Assembly: GCF_001273835.1 (NCBI RefSeq)
Contig: NZ_JHEI01000137.1
Location: 124,001-188,000, forward strand
Direction of reading: 5' to 3'
DNA from: Leucobacter celer subsp. astrifaciens
GTDB taxonomy: Bacteria > Actinomycetota > Actinomycetes > Actinomycetales > Microbacteriaceae
DNA length: 64,000 bases
A model generated the notes under the pieces. That model made no database searches. It was not told the DNA's origin and saw only the letters and a program-made list of their open reading frames with translations. Positions 25,692-33,794 of this stretch are shown here, piece by piece; position 1 is the stretch's first letter; every line of letters begins with the position of its first letter. A program made the translations under genes and the position numbers.

Positions 25692-27023
25692 ATGAGCGAG
25701 ACCATTCTGCGGGCCGACGCGATGCTGACACCCGACGGCGCGATCGCCGGGGCGGAGCTCGCGTTCGACGAGACGGGCCGCATCACCTATGCGGGATCCG
25801 CGCGGCCCGATCGCGGGGATCGGGCCGACCGCGTGCACGACCTCTCCGGCCACGTGCTCATGCCGGGGCTCGTCAACGGGCACACCCACTCCGCGATGAC
25901 GTTGCTGCGCGGCGTGTCCGACGACGAGGGCTTCATGCCCTGGCTGGCCGCCGTGCAGGCGCTCGAGCAGCACCTCACCCACGAGGACGTGGAGACGGGG
26001 CTGCAGCTCGCCATGGTCGAGATGATCGAGACGGGCACGGTCGCCTTCGCCGACATGTATCACTGGGACGAGTCCCTCATCGAGCTCGTGCGCGCGGCGG
26101 GCATGCGCGCGATGGTCGCGCTCGCCTCGTTCGCGCCGGAGGCCGTCGGGTTCCCGGGGGTCTCGCCCTGGAACGGTGCGGAGGCCACGGCGCAGACCGA
26201 GGCGCTCGCCGAGCAGTACGCTGGCGACCCGCAGATCCGGGTCGCCTACGGTCCGCACGCGCCCTATACCTGCCCGCCCGAGTTCCTGAGCGATATCGCG
26301 GTGAGGGCCGTCGAGCGGGGGATCCCGATCCACACGCACATCTCCGAGTCGGCGGCGGAGGTCGAGCAGATCCTCGAGCGCTACGGCGCCACGCCCGGCG
26401 ATCACCTTGCGTCCCTGGGGCTGTTCGACGCGGAGGTGCTCGCGGCGCACTGCGTGCACCTCACCGAGGGTGAGATCGAACTCTTCGCGCGCGTGGGAGC
26501 AGCGGTGAGTCACAACCCGGTCTCCAACCTCAAGCTCGGCTGCGGCATCGCGCCGCTGCCCGATTGGCAGGCGGCCGGGTTGCGCGTCTCGCTCGGCACC
26601 GACTCCGTCGCGAGCAACAACACGCTCGACCTGTTCGAGGAGATCAAGACCGCCACGATCCTGCACCGCGGGGCGCGGCAGGACGCCGCGATCGTGCGCG
26701 CGTCGGACGTGCTCGACATCGCCACGCGGCGGGGCGCGGAGGCGATCGGCTTCCCCGAGACGGGCGCGCTCGAGGCGGGCCGCCTGGCCGACGTGATCGC
26801 GCTCGACATGCGCGGATCCGCGGCCACGCCCCTCGACCTCGCTGCGAATCCCGCCGTGCTCACCTCCCACCTCGGCTTCGCGGCCAGCGGGGCCGACGTG
26901 CGCCACGTGTTCGTCGGCGGCCGCCACGTCTACGCCGACGGCGAGCACCTCACGCTCGACGCCGCCGCGATCCGCGCGCGTGCGGCTTCGGCCCGCGCGC
27001 GTCTGAGCGCCGCCGCGCGCTGA
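25692..27023 (+). CDS. Amidohydrolase, MTA/S-adenosylhomocysteine deaminase type (MtaD-like)
   Basis: A 443-residue zinc deaminase of the ATZ/TRZ group. Motifs run in order: NGHTHSAMTLLRG (metal site 1), EMIETGTVAFADMY, YGPHAPYTCP, IHTHISESAAEVE, SHNPVSNLKLGCG and GTDSVASNNTLDLFEE, close to 5-methylthioadenosine/SAH deaminases. It would turn adenosine-type thioethers into inosine forms. The ATG at 25692 follows GGGAGG. The following genes are a nucleoside phosphorylase, luxS and a nucleosidase, which supports a role in SAH or MTA recycling. A guanine- or triazine-type substrate cannot be excluded. Confidence 0.82.
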   Translation: MSETILRADAMLTPDGAIAGAELAFDETGRITYAGSARPDRGDRADRVHDLSGHVLMPGLVNGHTHSAMTLLRGVSDDEGFMPWLAAVQALEQHLTHEDVETGLQLAMVEMIETGTVAFADMYHWDESLIELVRAAGMRAMVALASFAPEAVGFPGVSPWNGAEATAQTEALAEQYAGDPQIRVAYGPHAPYTCPPEFLSDIAVRAVERGIPIHTHISESAAEVEQILERYGATPGDHLASLGLFDAEVLAAHCVHLTEGEIELFARVGAAVSHNPVSNLKLGCGIAPLPDWQAAGLRVSLGTDSVASNNTLDLFEEIKTATILHRGARQDAAIVRASDVLDIATRRGAEAIGFPETGALEAGRLADVIALDMRGSAATPLDLAANPAVLTSHLGFAASGADVRHVFVGGRHVYADGEHLTLDAAAIRARAASARARLSAAAR

Positions 27024-27092
27024 CCCGCATCCGTCGCCCTGCGCGCCGCGGTACCCGTGCGTGCAAGCCCCGTCCTCCTGCGCGCGTAAGCT

Positions 27093-27152
27093 CCGTCATC
27101 CTGCGTACTGCGACTCGCAAGCTCGCGCAGCACAGGCTCCGTCGCAGGATCC
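27093..27152. repeat. ATCCTGCG palindromic repeat, third locus
   Basis: CCGTCATCCTGCG at the left and CGCAGGATCC at the right enclose GC-rich sequence that itself contains GCGACTCGC-type inverted words. It starts the repeat-filled gap 27024-27375. Confidence 0.7.
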
Positions 27153-27173
27153 AGAACCGACGGAGTAGATTCT

Positions 27174-27275
27174 GCGACTGCGTTCGCCTCGCGACTGTGG
27201 TCGCTTCGCGACTGCGGTCGCTTCGCGACTGTGGTCGCTTCGCGACTGCGTTCGCCTCGCGACTACGTTCGCTTC
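27174..27275. repeat. 17-bp minisatellite, six units
   Basis: Six contiguous 17-bp units close to GCGACTGYGKTCGCYTC, with no spacers. Each unit contains the palindrome GCGAC/GTCGC, so the array can fold as a series of small hairpins. It is flanked by TTCTGCG and CGCAGAA, an inverted pair. The array lies 100 bp before the nucleoside phosphorylase gene, within a gap holding no other gene-like sequence. Confidence 0.9.
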
Positions 27276-27375
27276 GAGGCCTCCGCGCAGAATGACGAGG
27301 CAGGTTTGCCCGCTCAGCGGCTACGATGGCTTCGCGACCCCCCCAGAACGACAGATCGAGAGAGGCCTCCTCACC

Positions 27376-28131
27376 ATGGCACCCGTCCGACTCCCAGCCG
27401 ATGCCGAACTGCCGCTGCTGCGCGCACGCGTCTCCGATCTCGCCGACCGCGCGCTCGTGGTCGGCGATCCCGGCCGTGCCGCTCGAGTCGCCGAACTGCT
27501 GGACGATGCCCGGCAGCTCGCCGCGAACCGCGAGTACCACCTCTACGCGGGCAGCTACCGCGGTGTGCCGGTCACCGTCGCCTCGCACGGCGTCGGCGCT
27601 GCGGGCGCTGCGGTCTGCTTCGAGGAGCTCGCCCGCGGCGGCGTCACCCGCATCATCCGGTCGGGCACAGCCGGGGGCATGCAGCCGAACGTGGTCGACG
27701 GCGCGATCGTCGTCGCCACGGGGGCGGTGCGCGAGGACGGCGTGAGCCACCAGCTCGTGCCGACGCAGTTCCCCGCGATCGCGACGCCGTCGCTGACGCT
27801 CGCTCTGCAGGCCGCTGCCGTCGAGACCGGTCTCGACGTGCACAGCGGCATCGTCGTCACCGGCGACATGTTCTACCCCAGCGACGTGATCACCGGCGTC
27901 GATCTGCCCATGTGGCAGCGGGCCGGCGCCGTCGCGGTCGAGATGGAGGCCGCCGCGCTCTTTGTGATCGCCGCGCTGCACGGCATCGAGACCGGCGCGG
28001 TCTTCGCGATCGACGGCAACCCGCTCGCCGCGAAGGACGAGTCGATGGACGGCTACGATCCCTACCGCGAGATCGTGACCCGCGCCGTCGACGGCGCCCT
28101 CACCGCGGCGCTCGACGTGCTGGTGTCGTAG
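27376..28131 (+). CDS. Nucleoside phosphorylase (PNP/UDP family)
   Basis: A 251-residue enzyme of the hexameric PNP/uridine phosphorylase family. It has ALVVGDPGRA (phosphate binding), SGTAGGMQPNVVDGAIVVATGAVREDG, and VAVEMEAAALFVIAAL with the ribose-binding Met-Glu pair. It splits a nucleoside with phosphate to base and ribose-1-phosphate. It follows the deaminase in the same direction, so inosine-type products are attractive substrates. The ATG at 27376 gives the family N-terminus. A TACGAT hexamer at 27322-27327 may be its own -10. Confidence 0.88.
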   Translation: MAPVRLPADAELPLLRARVSDLADRALVVGDPGRAARVAELLDDARQLAANREYHLYAGSYRGVPVTVASHGVGAAGAAVCFEELARGGVTRIIRSGTAGGMQPNVVDGAIVVATGAVREDGVSHQLVPTQFPAIATPSLTLALQAAAVETGLDVHSGIVVTGDMFYPSDVITGVDLPMWQRAGAVAVEMEAAALFVIAALHGIETGAVFAIDGNPLAAKDESMDGYDPYREIVTRAVDGALTAALDVLVS

Positions 28132-28180
28132 ACGCGCGGCCCGGCGACTCCGCAGGAGACGTGTCGGATGCTGAACGCGA

Positions 28181-28239
28181 ACACGGAGTCCCGGATGGCT
28201 GCTTCACTTGAATGGAAGCAGCCATCCGGGACTCCGTGT
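28181..28239. repeat. Hairpin repeat, GGAGTC family, copy 2 (bidirectional terminator?)
   Basis: A perfect 25-bp inverted repeat: arms 28181-28205 and 28215-28239, beginning ACACGGAGTCCCGG and ending CCGGGACTCCGTGT, with a 9-nt loop. It lies between converging genes (phosphorylase and luxS) and could end both transcripts. The same design occurs at 17685-17736. Confidence 0.85.
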
Positions 28240-28290
28240 TTCGGATTCGGGAGGGCGAGGGCGACGGTATCCCGCGCTGCGCCTCCGCGC

Positions 28291-28782
28291 CTACGCGAGG
28301 CGCGAGCGGTCGAAGGCGTCGAGGCTGATGCCCTGATCCAGCACCTGCTTGGCCCACTCCTTCGCGGAGTGCAGGCTGTGGTCGCGGTAGTTGCCGCAGC
28401 TCACGGCCTCGGTGCCGGGCACGTCCTCCCAGCCGACGCGCTCGACGAGATCCTCGAGCGAGCTCTTGATCGCGGCGGCGACGGTCTCGGCCGAGGGCTC
28501 GCCCCACGCGATCAGGTGGAAACCGGTGCGGCAGCCGAAGGGCGAGATGTCGATGAGGCCGTCGAAGCGGGTGCGCAGCAGTGCGGCGAGCGTGTGCTCG
28601 ATGGTGTGCAGGCCGGCGGTGGGGATCTCTCCCTCGTTCGGCTGCACCAGGCGGATATCGAAGTTGGAGATGGCGTCGCCCTTCGGGCCGTGCTCCACGC
28701 CGATCAGGCGCACGTACGGCGCGAGCACCTTGGTGTGGTCCAGGGAGAAGCTCTCAACCTCGGCAAGTTCGACATCGCTCAT
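28291..28782 (-). CDS. luxS: S-ribosylhomocysteine lyase LuxS
   Basis: A 163-residue metalloenzyme that cleaves S-ribosylhomocysteine to homocysteine and DPD, the precursor of autoinducer 2. The metal ligands are visible: His59 and His63 in HTIEH and Cys129 in SCGNYRDHS, with catalytic Cys84 in [11 protein letters not shown] and Glu62. Numbering nearly matches well-studied LuxS proteins. The ATG at 28782 yields [19 protein letters not shown], the expected start. Its substrate could come from the neighbouring SAH-processing enzymes. Confidence 0.96.
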   Translation of the reverse strand: MSDVELAEVESFSLDHTKVLAPYVRLIGVEHGPKGDAISNFDIRLVQPNEGEIPTAGLHTIEHTLAALLRTRFDGLIDISPFGCRTGFHLIAWGEPSAETVAAAIKSSLEDLVERVGWEDVPGTEAVSCGNYRDHSLHSAKEWAKQVLDQGISLDAFDRSRLA

Positions 28783-28924
28783 GCCGTCAGTGTAGCGAGC
28801 GGACACCGGGGCGCTCCGAGTGCGACTCCCGGTTACGAAGAGGGCGCGACGGGTAGCGCGGGCTGAACGCGGGAAGCCGGCAGCGCGGGCGGCGCCGCTG
28901 GGGAGGCGGGAGGGCGGTGACGCC

Positions 28925-29227
28925 CTACGCCGCCTTCGCCAGGTCGCGGCGCGAGAGCGCGATGCGGGCTCGGGAGCCGGGGGCTGCCGGATCCTCGTCC
29001 ACTCGTACGTCCCAGCCGGCACGGCCGAGTCGCTCGAGATCGCCGAGGGCCTCGTCGAGGCTCTCGGTCTCGACGAGGTACAGTGTGCGTCCCGAGGTGC
29101 GGTACACCGAGCGGTGCTGCGCCCAGTCGGGCACGATCATCTCGTGTCCGTCTCCGAGCGAGTGGTAGGGGGTGCGCAGTGGGCGCACCCGGCGCTGCTC
29201 GTGCAGCGGGGTGATGTTGTTCTCCAT
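28925..29227 (-). CDS. Small hypothetical protein
   Basis: A 100-residue soluble protein with no family recognised. The N-terminus is basic and Pro/Arg-rich ([20 protein letters not shown]). The middle has [24 protein letters not shown], and the C-terminus an amphipathic [18 protein letters not shown] followed by [15 protein letters not shown]. The ATG at 29227 has a good AAAGGA site before it. It is transcribed away from the nucleosidase gene across a 297-bp gap. The alternating hydrophobic pattern in residues 50-75 suggests a small alpha/beta fold. Confidence 0.7.
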   Translation of the reverse strand: MENNITPLHEQRRVRPLRTPYHSLGDGHEMIVPDWAQHRSVYRTSGRTLYLVETESLDEALGDLERLGRAGWDVRVDEDPAAPGSRARIALSRRDLAKAA

Positions 29228-29448
29228 GAGAGGTCCTTTCTGGCGCGCACCTCCGTGGTGCGCGAATTGCGATGCGCACGGCGTACGCCAAGGAACGCCT
29301 GTGGAAGGGCTGTCGCCGTGCAGCTGAGCTTCGCGGGGTTTCGCGGAGTTGATCTCCAACGCCCTGGATCTGTCAGAAGCCATCGGGCGGAGACGCGTGC
29401 TGTTCGCAAGCTCAGCTTTACAGCATAGAACAGATCTTCGAAAAGCGC

Positions 29449-29483
29449 TAGTGTGGAGCCGGATCGGGATTGAACCGATCCGG
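29449..29483 (+). promoter_or_regulatory. Nucleosidase promoter -10 and start-site palindrome
   Basis: TAGTGT (29449-29454) fits a -10. Immediately after it CCGGATCGG (29459-29467) pairs with CCGATCCGG (29475-29483) over a 7-nt loop. The palindrome would cover the start point or form a 5' hairpin in the mRNA. An operator or stabilising element is possible. AT-rich sequence at 29415-29430 probably holds the divergent promoter. Confidence 0.45.
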
Positions 29484-29524
29484 ATCCGGATCGATGGGCG
29501 CGGGAGCGCCGCAGGGAGAAACCG

Positions 29525-30163
29525 ATGTCTGAGCCCCGTACGCTGCTCGTGTTCGCGCACCGCGACGAAGCCTCGGCCTTTGCCGATGTGCCGCACGTGG
29601 TCACGGGCGTCGGCAAGGTGAACGCGGCCGTGTCGCTCGCGAGCGCGCTCGCGTCTGGAGACGTCGAGCGAGTGGTGGTGCTCGGCACCGCCGGCGTCGT
29701 GAGCGACGGGCCGGATCGTCCGCACCTCGACGAGGTCTACCAGATCACCGGGGTGGTGCAGCACGACTTCTCGCTGCCGTCGCCCGAGCTGCGCCCGGCC
29801 GGCGACGCGATCCTGCCCCCTGAATCGACCGCGGTACTGGCCACCGGTGACGTGTTCGTGAAGAACGACGCGCAGCGGGCCCACATCGCGGGTCTCGGGG
29901 CGTCGCTCGTCGACATGGAGGCCTACGCGTACGCGAGCGTGTGCGAGCGCTTCGCGGTGCCGCTGCAGCTGTTCAAGATCCCCTCCGACTTCGCCGACAG
30001 CTCGACCACCGATGAGGAGTGGGACACGATCGTGTTCCGCAAGAGCGAGCAGCTGCGCGAGTTCTGGGCGACACGGCTGGCCGCAGCGGCACCGGCCGCG
30101 ACAGTGCCGGCCGAGACGGTGCCGGCCGCAGCGGAGTCGAGCGGACCGGGGGTGCACGCGTGA
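29525..30163 (+). CDS. Nucleosidase, MTAN/PNP superfamily
   Basis: A 212-residue protein with the phosphorylase superfamily fold. It has VVTGVGKVNAAVSLASAL, VVVLGTAGVV, TGDVFVKND and SLVDMEAYAYASVCERF, with the Met-Glu ribose-binding pair. Similar actinobacterial proteins are annotated as nucleosidases and may hydrolyse MTA or SAH. The last ~28 residues are an Ala/Pro-rich tail. The stop overlaps the DUF808 gene (GTGA). It could supply S-ribosylhomocysteine to LuxS. Confidence 0.83.
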   Translation: MSEPRTLLVFAHRDEASAFADVPHVVTGVGKVNAAVSLASALASGDVERVVVLGTAGVVSDGPDRPHLDEVYQITGVVQHDFSLPSPELRPAGDAILPPESTAVLATGDVFVKNDAQRAHIAGLGASLVDMEAYAYASVCERFAVPLQLFKIPSDFADSSTTDEEWDTIVFRKSEQLREFWATRLAAAAPAATVPAETVPAAAESSGPGVHA

Positions 30164-31095
30164 GCTCGAGCTTCTTCGCCCTCTTCGACGACATCGCCGT
30201 GCTGGCCAAGGCGGCGGCAGCGTCGATCGACGACGTCGCCGTCGGCGCGGCGAAGGCCTCGGCGAAGGCGGCCGGAGTGGTGATCGACGACGCCGCGGTG
30301 ACCCCGCAGTACGTGCGGGGCATCAACCCGAAGCGCGAACTGCCCGTGATCTGGCGCATCGCCCGCGGTTCGCTCATCAACAAGGCGATCATCATCGCGG
30401 CGATCATGCTGCTCAGCGTGTGGGCGCCGTGGGTGTTCCCGTGGATGCTGCTGGTCGGCGGCACCTACCTCGCGTACGAGGGCACCGAGAAGGTGTGGCA
30501 CTGGATCGAGACCGCGCGCGGCAAGGCGCACGAGCCCACGGTGGAGGAGGTGCTCGAGCGCCCCGCCGCGGAAGAGAAGCAGATCGTCGGCAGCGCGGTG
30601 CGCACCGACCTGGTGCTCTCGGCGGAGATCATGCTCATCTCCCTGGCGAACATCGACGCCGACGGCTGGCTGATGCGGCTCATGATTCTCATCGCGGTCG
30701 GGCTCTCGATGACCGGTGCCGTCTACGGGGCGGTCGCGCTGCTGGTGAAGATGGACGATGCCGGCCTGTGGCTGATGCGTCGGAAGGCCCCGCGGTTCAT
30801 CCGCGGCTTCGGCCTCTGGCTCGTGCGGGCGATGCCGGCGGTGTTCCGGGTGATCAGCGTGATCGGTGTGGTCGCGATGCTGTGGGTGGGCGGTCATCTG
30901 CTGATCGCCAACCTGCACGAGGTCGGCTGGCATCTGCCGCACGACCTCGTGCACGGCGTCACGCACGCGGTGCACGCGCCGGGCTTCGTGACCTGGCTGA
31001 TCGACAGCGGTCTCTCGGCCGTGTTCGGCCTGGCCTGGGGCGCTGTGGCGGTCGTCGGGGTGTCGCTCGGCCGCCGGCTGCTGCGGCGGGGGTAG
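30160..31095 (+). CDS. DUF808 family membrane protein
   Basis: A 311-residue YedI-like inner-membrane protein of unknown function. It has a conserved N-terminus SSFFALFDDIAVLAKAAAAS and the family stretch VTPQYVRGINPKRELPVIWRI. About six TMs and the motif RTDLVLSAEIMLISLA follow. The GTG at 30160 overlaps the nucleosidase stop by 4 bp, so the two are translationally coupled, though no shared function is obvious. Confidence 0.88.
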   Translation: MSSSFFALFDDIAVLAKAAAASIDDVAVGAAKASAKAAGVVIDDAAVTPQYVRGINPKRELPVIWRIARGSLINKAIIIAAIMLLSVWAPWVFPWMLLVGGTYLAYEGTEKVWHWIETARGKAHEPTVEEVLERPAAEEKQIVGSAVRTDLVLSAEIMLISLANIDADGWLMRLMILIAVGLSMTGAVYGAVALLVKMDDAGLWLMRRKAPRFIRGFGLWLVRAMPAVFRVISVIGVVAMLWVGGHLLIANLHEVGWHLPHDLVHGVTHAVHAPGFVTWLIDSGLSAVFGLAWGAVAVVGVSLGRRLLRRG

Positions 31096-31109
31096 CGCGC
31101 ACTGATAGC

Positions 31110-31138
31110 AGAGACCGGCCGGTGAGGGTCGGGTCTCT
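31110..31138 (+). terminator. Stem-loop after the DUF808 gene
   Basis: AGAGACC (31110-31116) pairs with GGTCTCT (31132-31138), with GGCC-rich sequence between. A likely terminator, without a clear T-tract. Confidence 0.5.
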
Positions 31139-31183
31139 CGGCCAGCCGCGCACGATGTCCGAGGCGGGCAGTACCGTGGAGTC

Positions 31184-32962
31184 GTGACAGAGGATCGCCC
31201 CACGACGCATCGTCGGACCGTTGCGTCCGCGCCCCGGCATCAGCGCTGGTGCGTACTCGGGCATGCCCCCGACCGCGGGATCGCGGCGGTGGAGGTGGAC
31301 CCCGGCGGAGAGCGCTCGGCGCCGATCCTCATGGCCGCCGCGGACCTGCCGGATTTCGTCGAACAGCGGGAATCCGCCGCGGCACCGCGCTGGGTCTGGA
31401 GCGACACTCCGACCTGGTACCCGCAGCTGCTCCGGGCGGGGGTCCGCGTCGGCCGTGCGCACGACCTCCGGCTCAGCCACGCGATCCTGAAGCACTCGGT
31501 GCGCGTACGCGAGCGCGCGGCGCTGTTCGCGGCGGACCGATGGGACGCGGGATCCGGAGCCGCGGAACCCGCACCGGTCGAGTCCGCGCTGTTCGTCATC
31601 GAGGAGCCCGGCGCCGCCGCGCGCACGGTGCCGCACGACCTGGAGGCCGCACTCGCGGAGTTCGACCGGCAGCGCACCGCTGCCGCCTCGAGCGATGATC
31701 CCGGCCGCCTCGGGCTGCTGCTCGCTGCGGAGTCCGCGGGAGCGCTCGTGGCGGTCGAGATGAGATCGGCCGGCGTGCCGTGGGACGCGGCGGAGCACGA
31801 CCGTCTGCTGCAGGAGGCCCTCGGCCCGAGGCCCTCCCACGGCGCGAAGCCGGCGCGGATGCTCGAACTGGCCGATCAGGTGCGCGAGGCGCTCGGCGAT
31901 CCCGGCGCGAGTCTCGACTCGCCGCCGAAGCTGCTGCGGTCGCTGCGCCGCGCGGGCATCGACGTGGAGACGACGTCGCGCTGGGAACTGGCGGAGCACG
32001 AGCACCCTGCGGTGGAGCCGCTGCTGCGTTACAAGAAGCTGTCGCGACTGCTCACGGCGAACGGCTGGGCCTGGATCGACGAGTGGGTGCGCGACGGGCG
32101 CTACCGTCCCGTGTACGTGCCGGGCGGGGTCGTCACCGGGCGGTGGGCCTCGAGCGGGGGCGGGGCGCTGCAGCTGCCGCGGGGTCTGCGGCCCGCACTG
32201 CGCGCCGACCCCGGCTGGCGACTCGTCTCGGCCGACGTCGCCCAGCTCGAACCCCGGGTGCTCGCGGCGATGGCGGGCGACCGCGCCATGGCCGCAGCGG
32301 CTCGCGGCACCGACCTCTACACGGGCATCGTCGAGAGCGGGATCGTCGCGAGCCGCCAGGAGGCGAAGATCGCGGTGCTGGGGGCCATGTACGGCGGGAC
32401 GACGGGCGACAGCGGCCGCCTCGTGCCGCGTCTGCGGCGCGGCTTCCCCCGTGCGATGGGCCTGGTGGATCAGGCCGCCGCCGTGGGGGAGCAGGGTGGT
32501 ATCGTCTCCACCTGGCTGGGCCGTTCCTCTCCCGAACCGGGTTCCGAATGGCGGGAGCTGCAATCGCGCGCGAGCCTGCCCGGCGCGACCTCGCGCGACG
32601 AGGATCGGGCCCGCCGCGCGGCCCGGGACTTCGGACGCTTCACCCGCAATTTCGTCGTGCAGGGCACCGCGGCGGAGTGGGCGCTGGCCTGGCTCGCGGA
32701 GGTGCGGCAGCGCCTGGCGGGGTTCGCTCTCTCGGAGGACACCGCGTCGGCGCGGGCCTCCGGCCCGGTGTTCGAGCGCCGTGCGCACCTCGTGTTCTTC
32801 CTGCACGACGAGGTCATCGTCCACGCTCCCGAGGAGCAGGCCGAGGCCGCGGCCGTCGTGATCCGCGAGGCCGCGGAGGCCGCGGGGAAGCTGCTCTTCG
32901 GGAACGCGCCGGTCGACTTCCCGCTGGATCTGCGCATCTCCGAGCGTGCGGTGAAGGACTGA
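31184..32962 (+). CDS. Bifunctional 3'-5' exonuclease/DNA polymerase, family A
   Basis: A 592-residue stand-alone family A polymerase, shorter than PolI and lacking the 5' nuclease. Polymerase motif A is SADVAQLEPRVLAAMAGD, motif B RQEAKIAVLGAMYGGT and motif C HDEVIVH. The N-terminal third corresponds to the exonuclease-like domain. Proteins of this type are actinobacterial accessory polymerases, probably for repair. GTG 31184 lies 6 nt after TACCGT, so the mRNA is probably leaderless. The stop codon lies in a 19-bp tandem duplication. Confidence 0.87.
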   Translation: MTEDRPTTHRRTVASAPRHQRWCVLGHAPDRGIAAVEVDPGGERSAPILMAAADLPDFVEQRESAAAPRWVWSDTPTWYPQLLRAGVRVGRAHDLRLSHAILKHSVRVRERAALFAADRWDAGSGAAEPAPVESALFVIEEPGAAARTVPHDLEAALAEFDRQRTAAASSDDPGRLGLLLAAESAGALVAVEMRSAGVPWDAAEHDRLLQEALGPRPSHGAKPARMLELADQVREALGDPGASLDSPPKLLRSLRRAGIDVETTSRWELAEHEHPAVEPLLRYKKLSRLLTANGWAWIDEWVRDGRYRPVYVPGGVVTGRWASSGGGALQLPRGLRPALRADPGWRLVSADVAQLEPRVLAAMAGDRAMAAAARGTDLYTGIVESGIVASRQEAKIAVLGAMYGGTTGDSGRLVPRLRRGFPRAMGLVDQAAAVGEQGGIVSTWLGRSSPEPGSEWRELQSRASLPGATSRDEDRARRAARDFGRFTRNFVVQGTAAEWALAWLAEVRQRLAGFALSEDTASARASGPVFERRAHLVFFLHDEVIVHAPEEQAEAAAVVIREAAEAAGKLLFGNAPVDFPLDLRISERAVKD

Positions 32963-32981
32963 GCGTGCGGTGAAGGGCTGA
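32944..32981. repeat. 19-bp tandem duplication across the polymerase stop codon
   Basis: Two copies of GCGTGCGGTGAAGGRCTGA (32944-32962 and 32963-32981) differ at one base. The first contains the stop. The second encodes a spare AVKG-stop. Confidence 0.85.
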
Positions 32982-32991
32982 GCGCGCAGCG

Positions 32992-33765
32992 TCAGTGGAC
33001 CGAGAATCCGCCGTCCACCGGAATCGTCTGTCCCGTGACGTACGCGGACGCCGGACTCGCGAGGAAGATCGCCGGACCGACGAAGTCCTCGGGGATGCCG
33101 TTGCGTCCGATGAGCGTTCTCTCGGCCAGTGCCCGGACCGTCTGCGGATCGGAGGAGAGCCGCTCGTTGAGCGCGGTCCGCACGAAGCCGGGGACGAGCA
33201 CGTTCGCGGTCACGCCCTGCGGCGACCAGGCTTCGGCCTGCGAGCGGGCGAGCGCCTCGAGGCCGGCCTTCGACACCCCGTAGGCGCCGCTGGAGGCGAA
33301 CGGGCGATGCGCCTGCTGCGAACTGATGTGGATGACACGACCGTAGCCGCGGGCGGCCATCCCCGGGATGAGGCGCTGCCCGAGCACGAAAGGCGCCTCG
33401 AGGTTGACGGCCATGGTCGTGTCCCAGCTCGCCTCGTCGAGCTCGGGCATCGGGGGCCGCAGGTTGATCCCCGCCGAGTTCACAATGATGTCCGCGTCGC
33501 CCACGGCGTCGGCGAGGGCGTGCGCGCCGGTGCGGGTCGACAGGTCGGCCGGGATCCCGATGAGCGCACCTCCCGCCGCGGTTCCCCCGGTGACCACCTC
33601 GTCGATGGCCGACTCGGTGCGGGCCGCGACCAGAACGGTGGCGCCGGCCTGCGCCAGCCCGAGCGCGATCGCGCGTCCGATCCCGGAACTGCCCCCGGTG
33701 ACCAGCGCTCGTCTGCCGCCGAGTCCGAACGTCTCGGAGAGGAAGCCCGTCCGATCTTCACGCAT
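32992..33765 (-). CDS. Short-chain dehydrogenase/reductase
   Basis: A 257-residue classical SDR: TGGSSGIGRAIA (about 24-35), VNSAGINLRPP, ISSQQAHRP (Ser) and YGVSKAG (Tyr/Lys), ending YVTGQTIPVDGGFSVH. Closest in pattern to gluconate 5-dehydrogenase and 3-oxoacyl-ACP reductase types. The ATG at 33765 follows AAAGGA. It lies 29 bp downstream of the ABC operon on the same strand, so it may be the last gene of the iron operon, though its role there is unclear. Confidence 0.87.
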   Translation of the reverse strand: MREDRTGFLSETFGLGGRRALVTGGSSGIGRAIALGLAQAGATVLVAARTESAIDEVVTGGTAAGGALIGIPADLSTRTGAHALADAVGDADIIVNSAGINLRPPMPELDEASWDTTMAVNLEAPFVLGQRLIPGMAARGYGRVIHISSQQAHRPFASSGAYGVSKAGLEALARSQAEAWSPQGVTANVLVPGFVRTALNERLSSDPQTVRALAERTLIGRNGIPEDFVGPAIFLASPASAYVTGQTIPVDGGFSVH

Positions 33766-33794
33766 AGCATCAGTCCTTTCGCTCCTCACAGATG

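Noticed and set aside
27174..27275. CRISPR array
   Set aside because: The units are 17 bp and contiguous with no spacers, and no cas genes are near.
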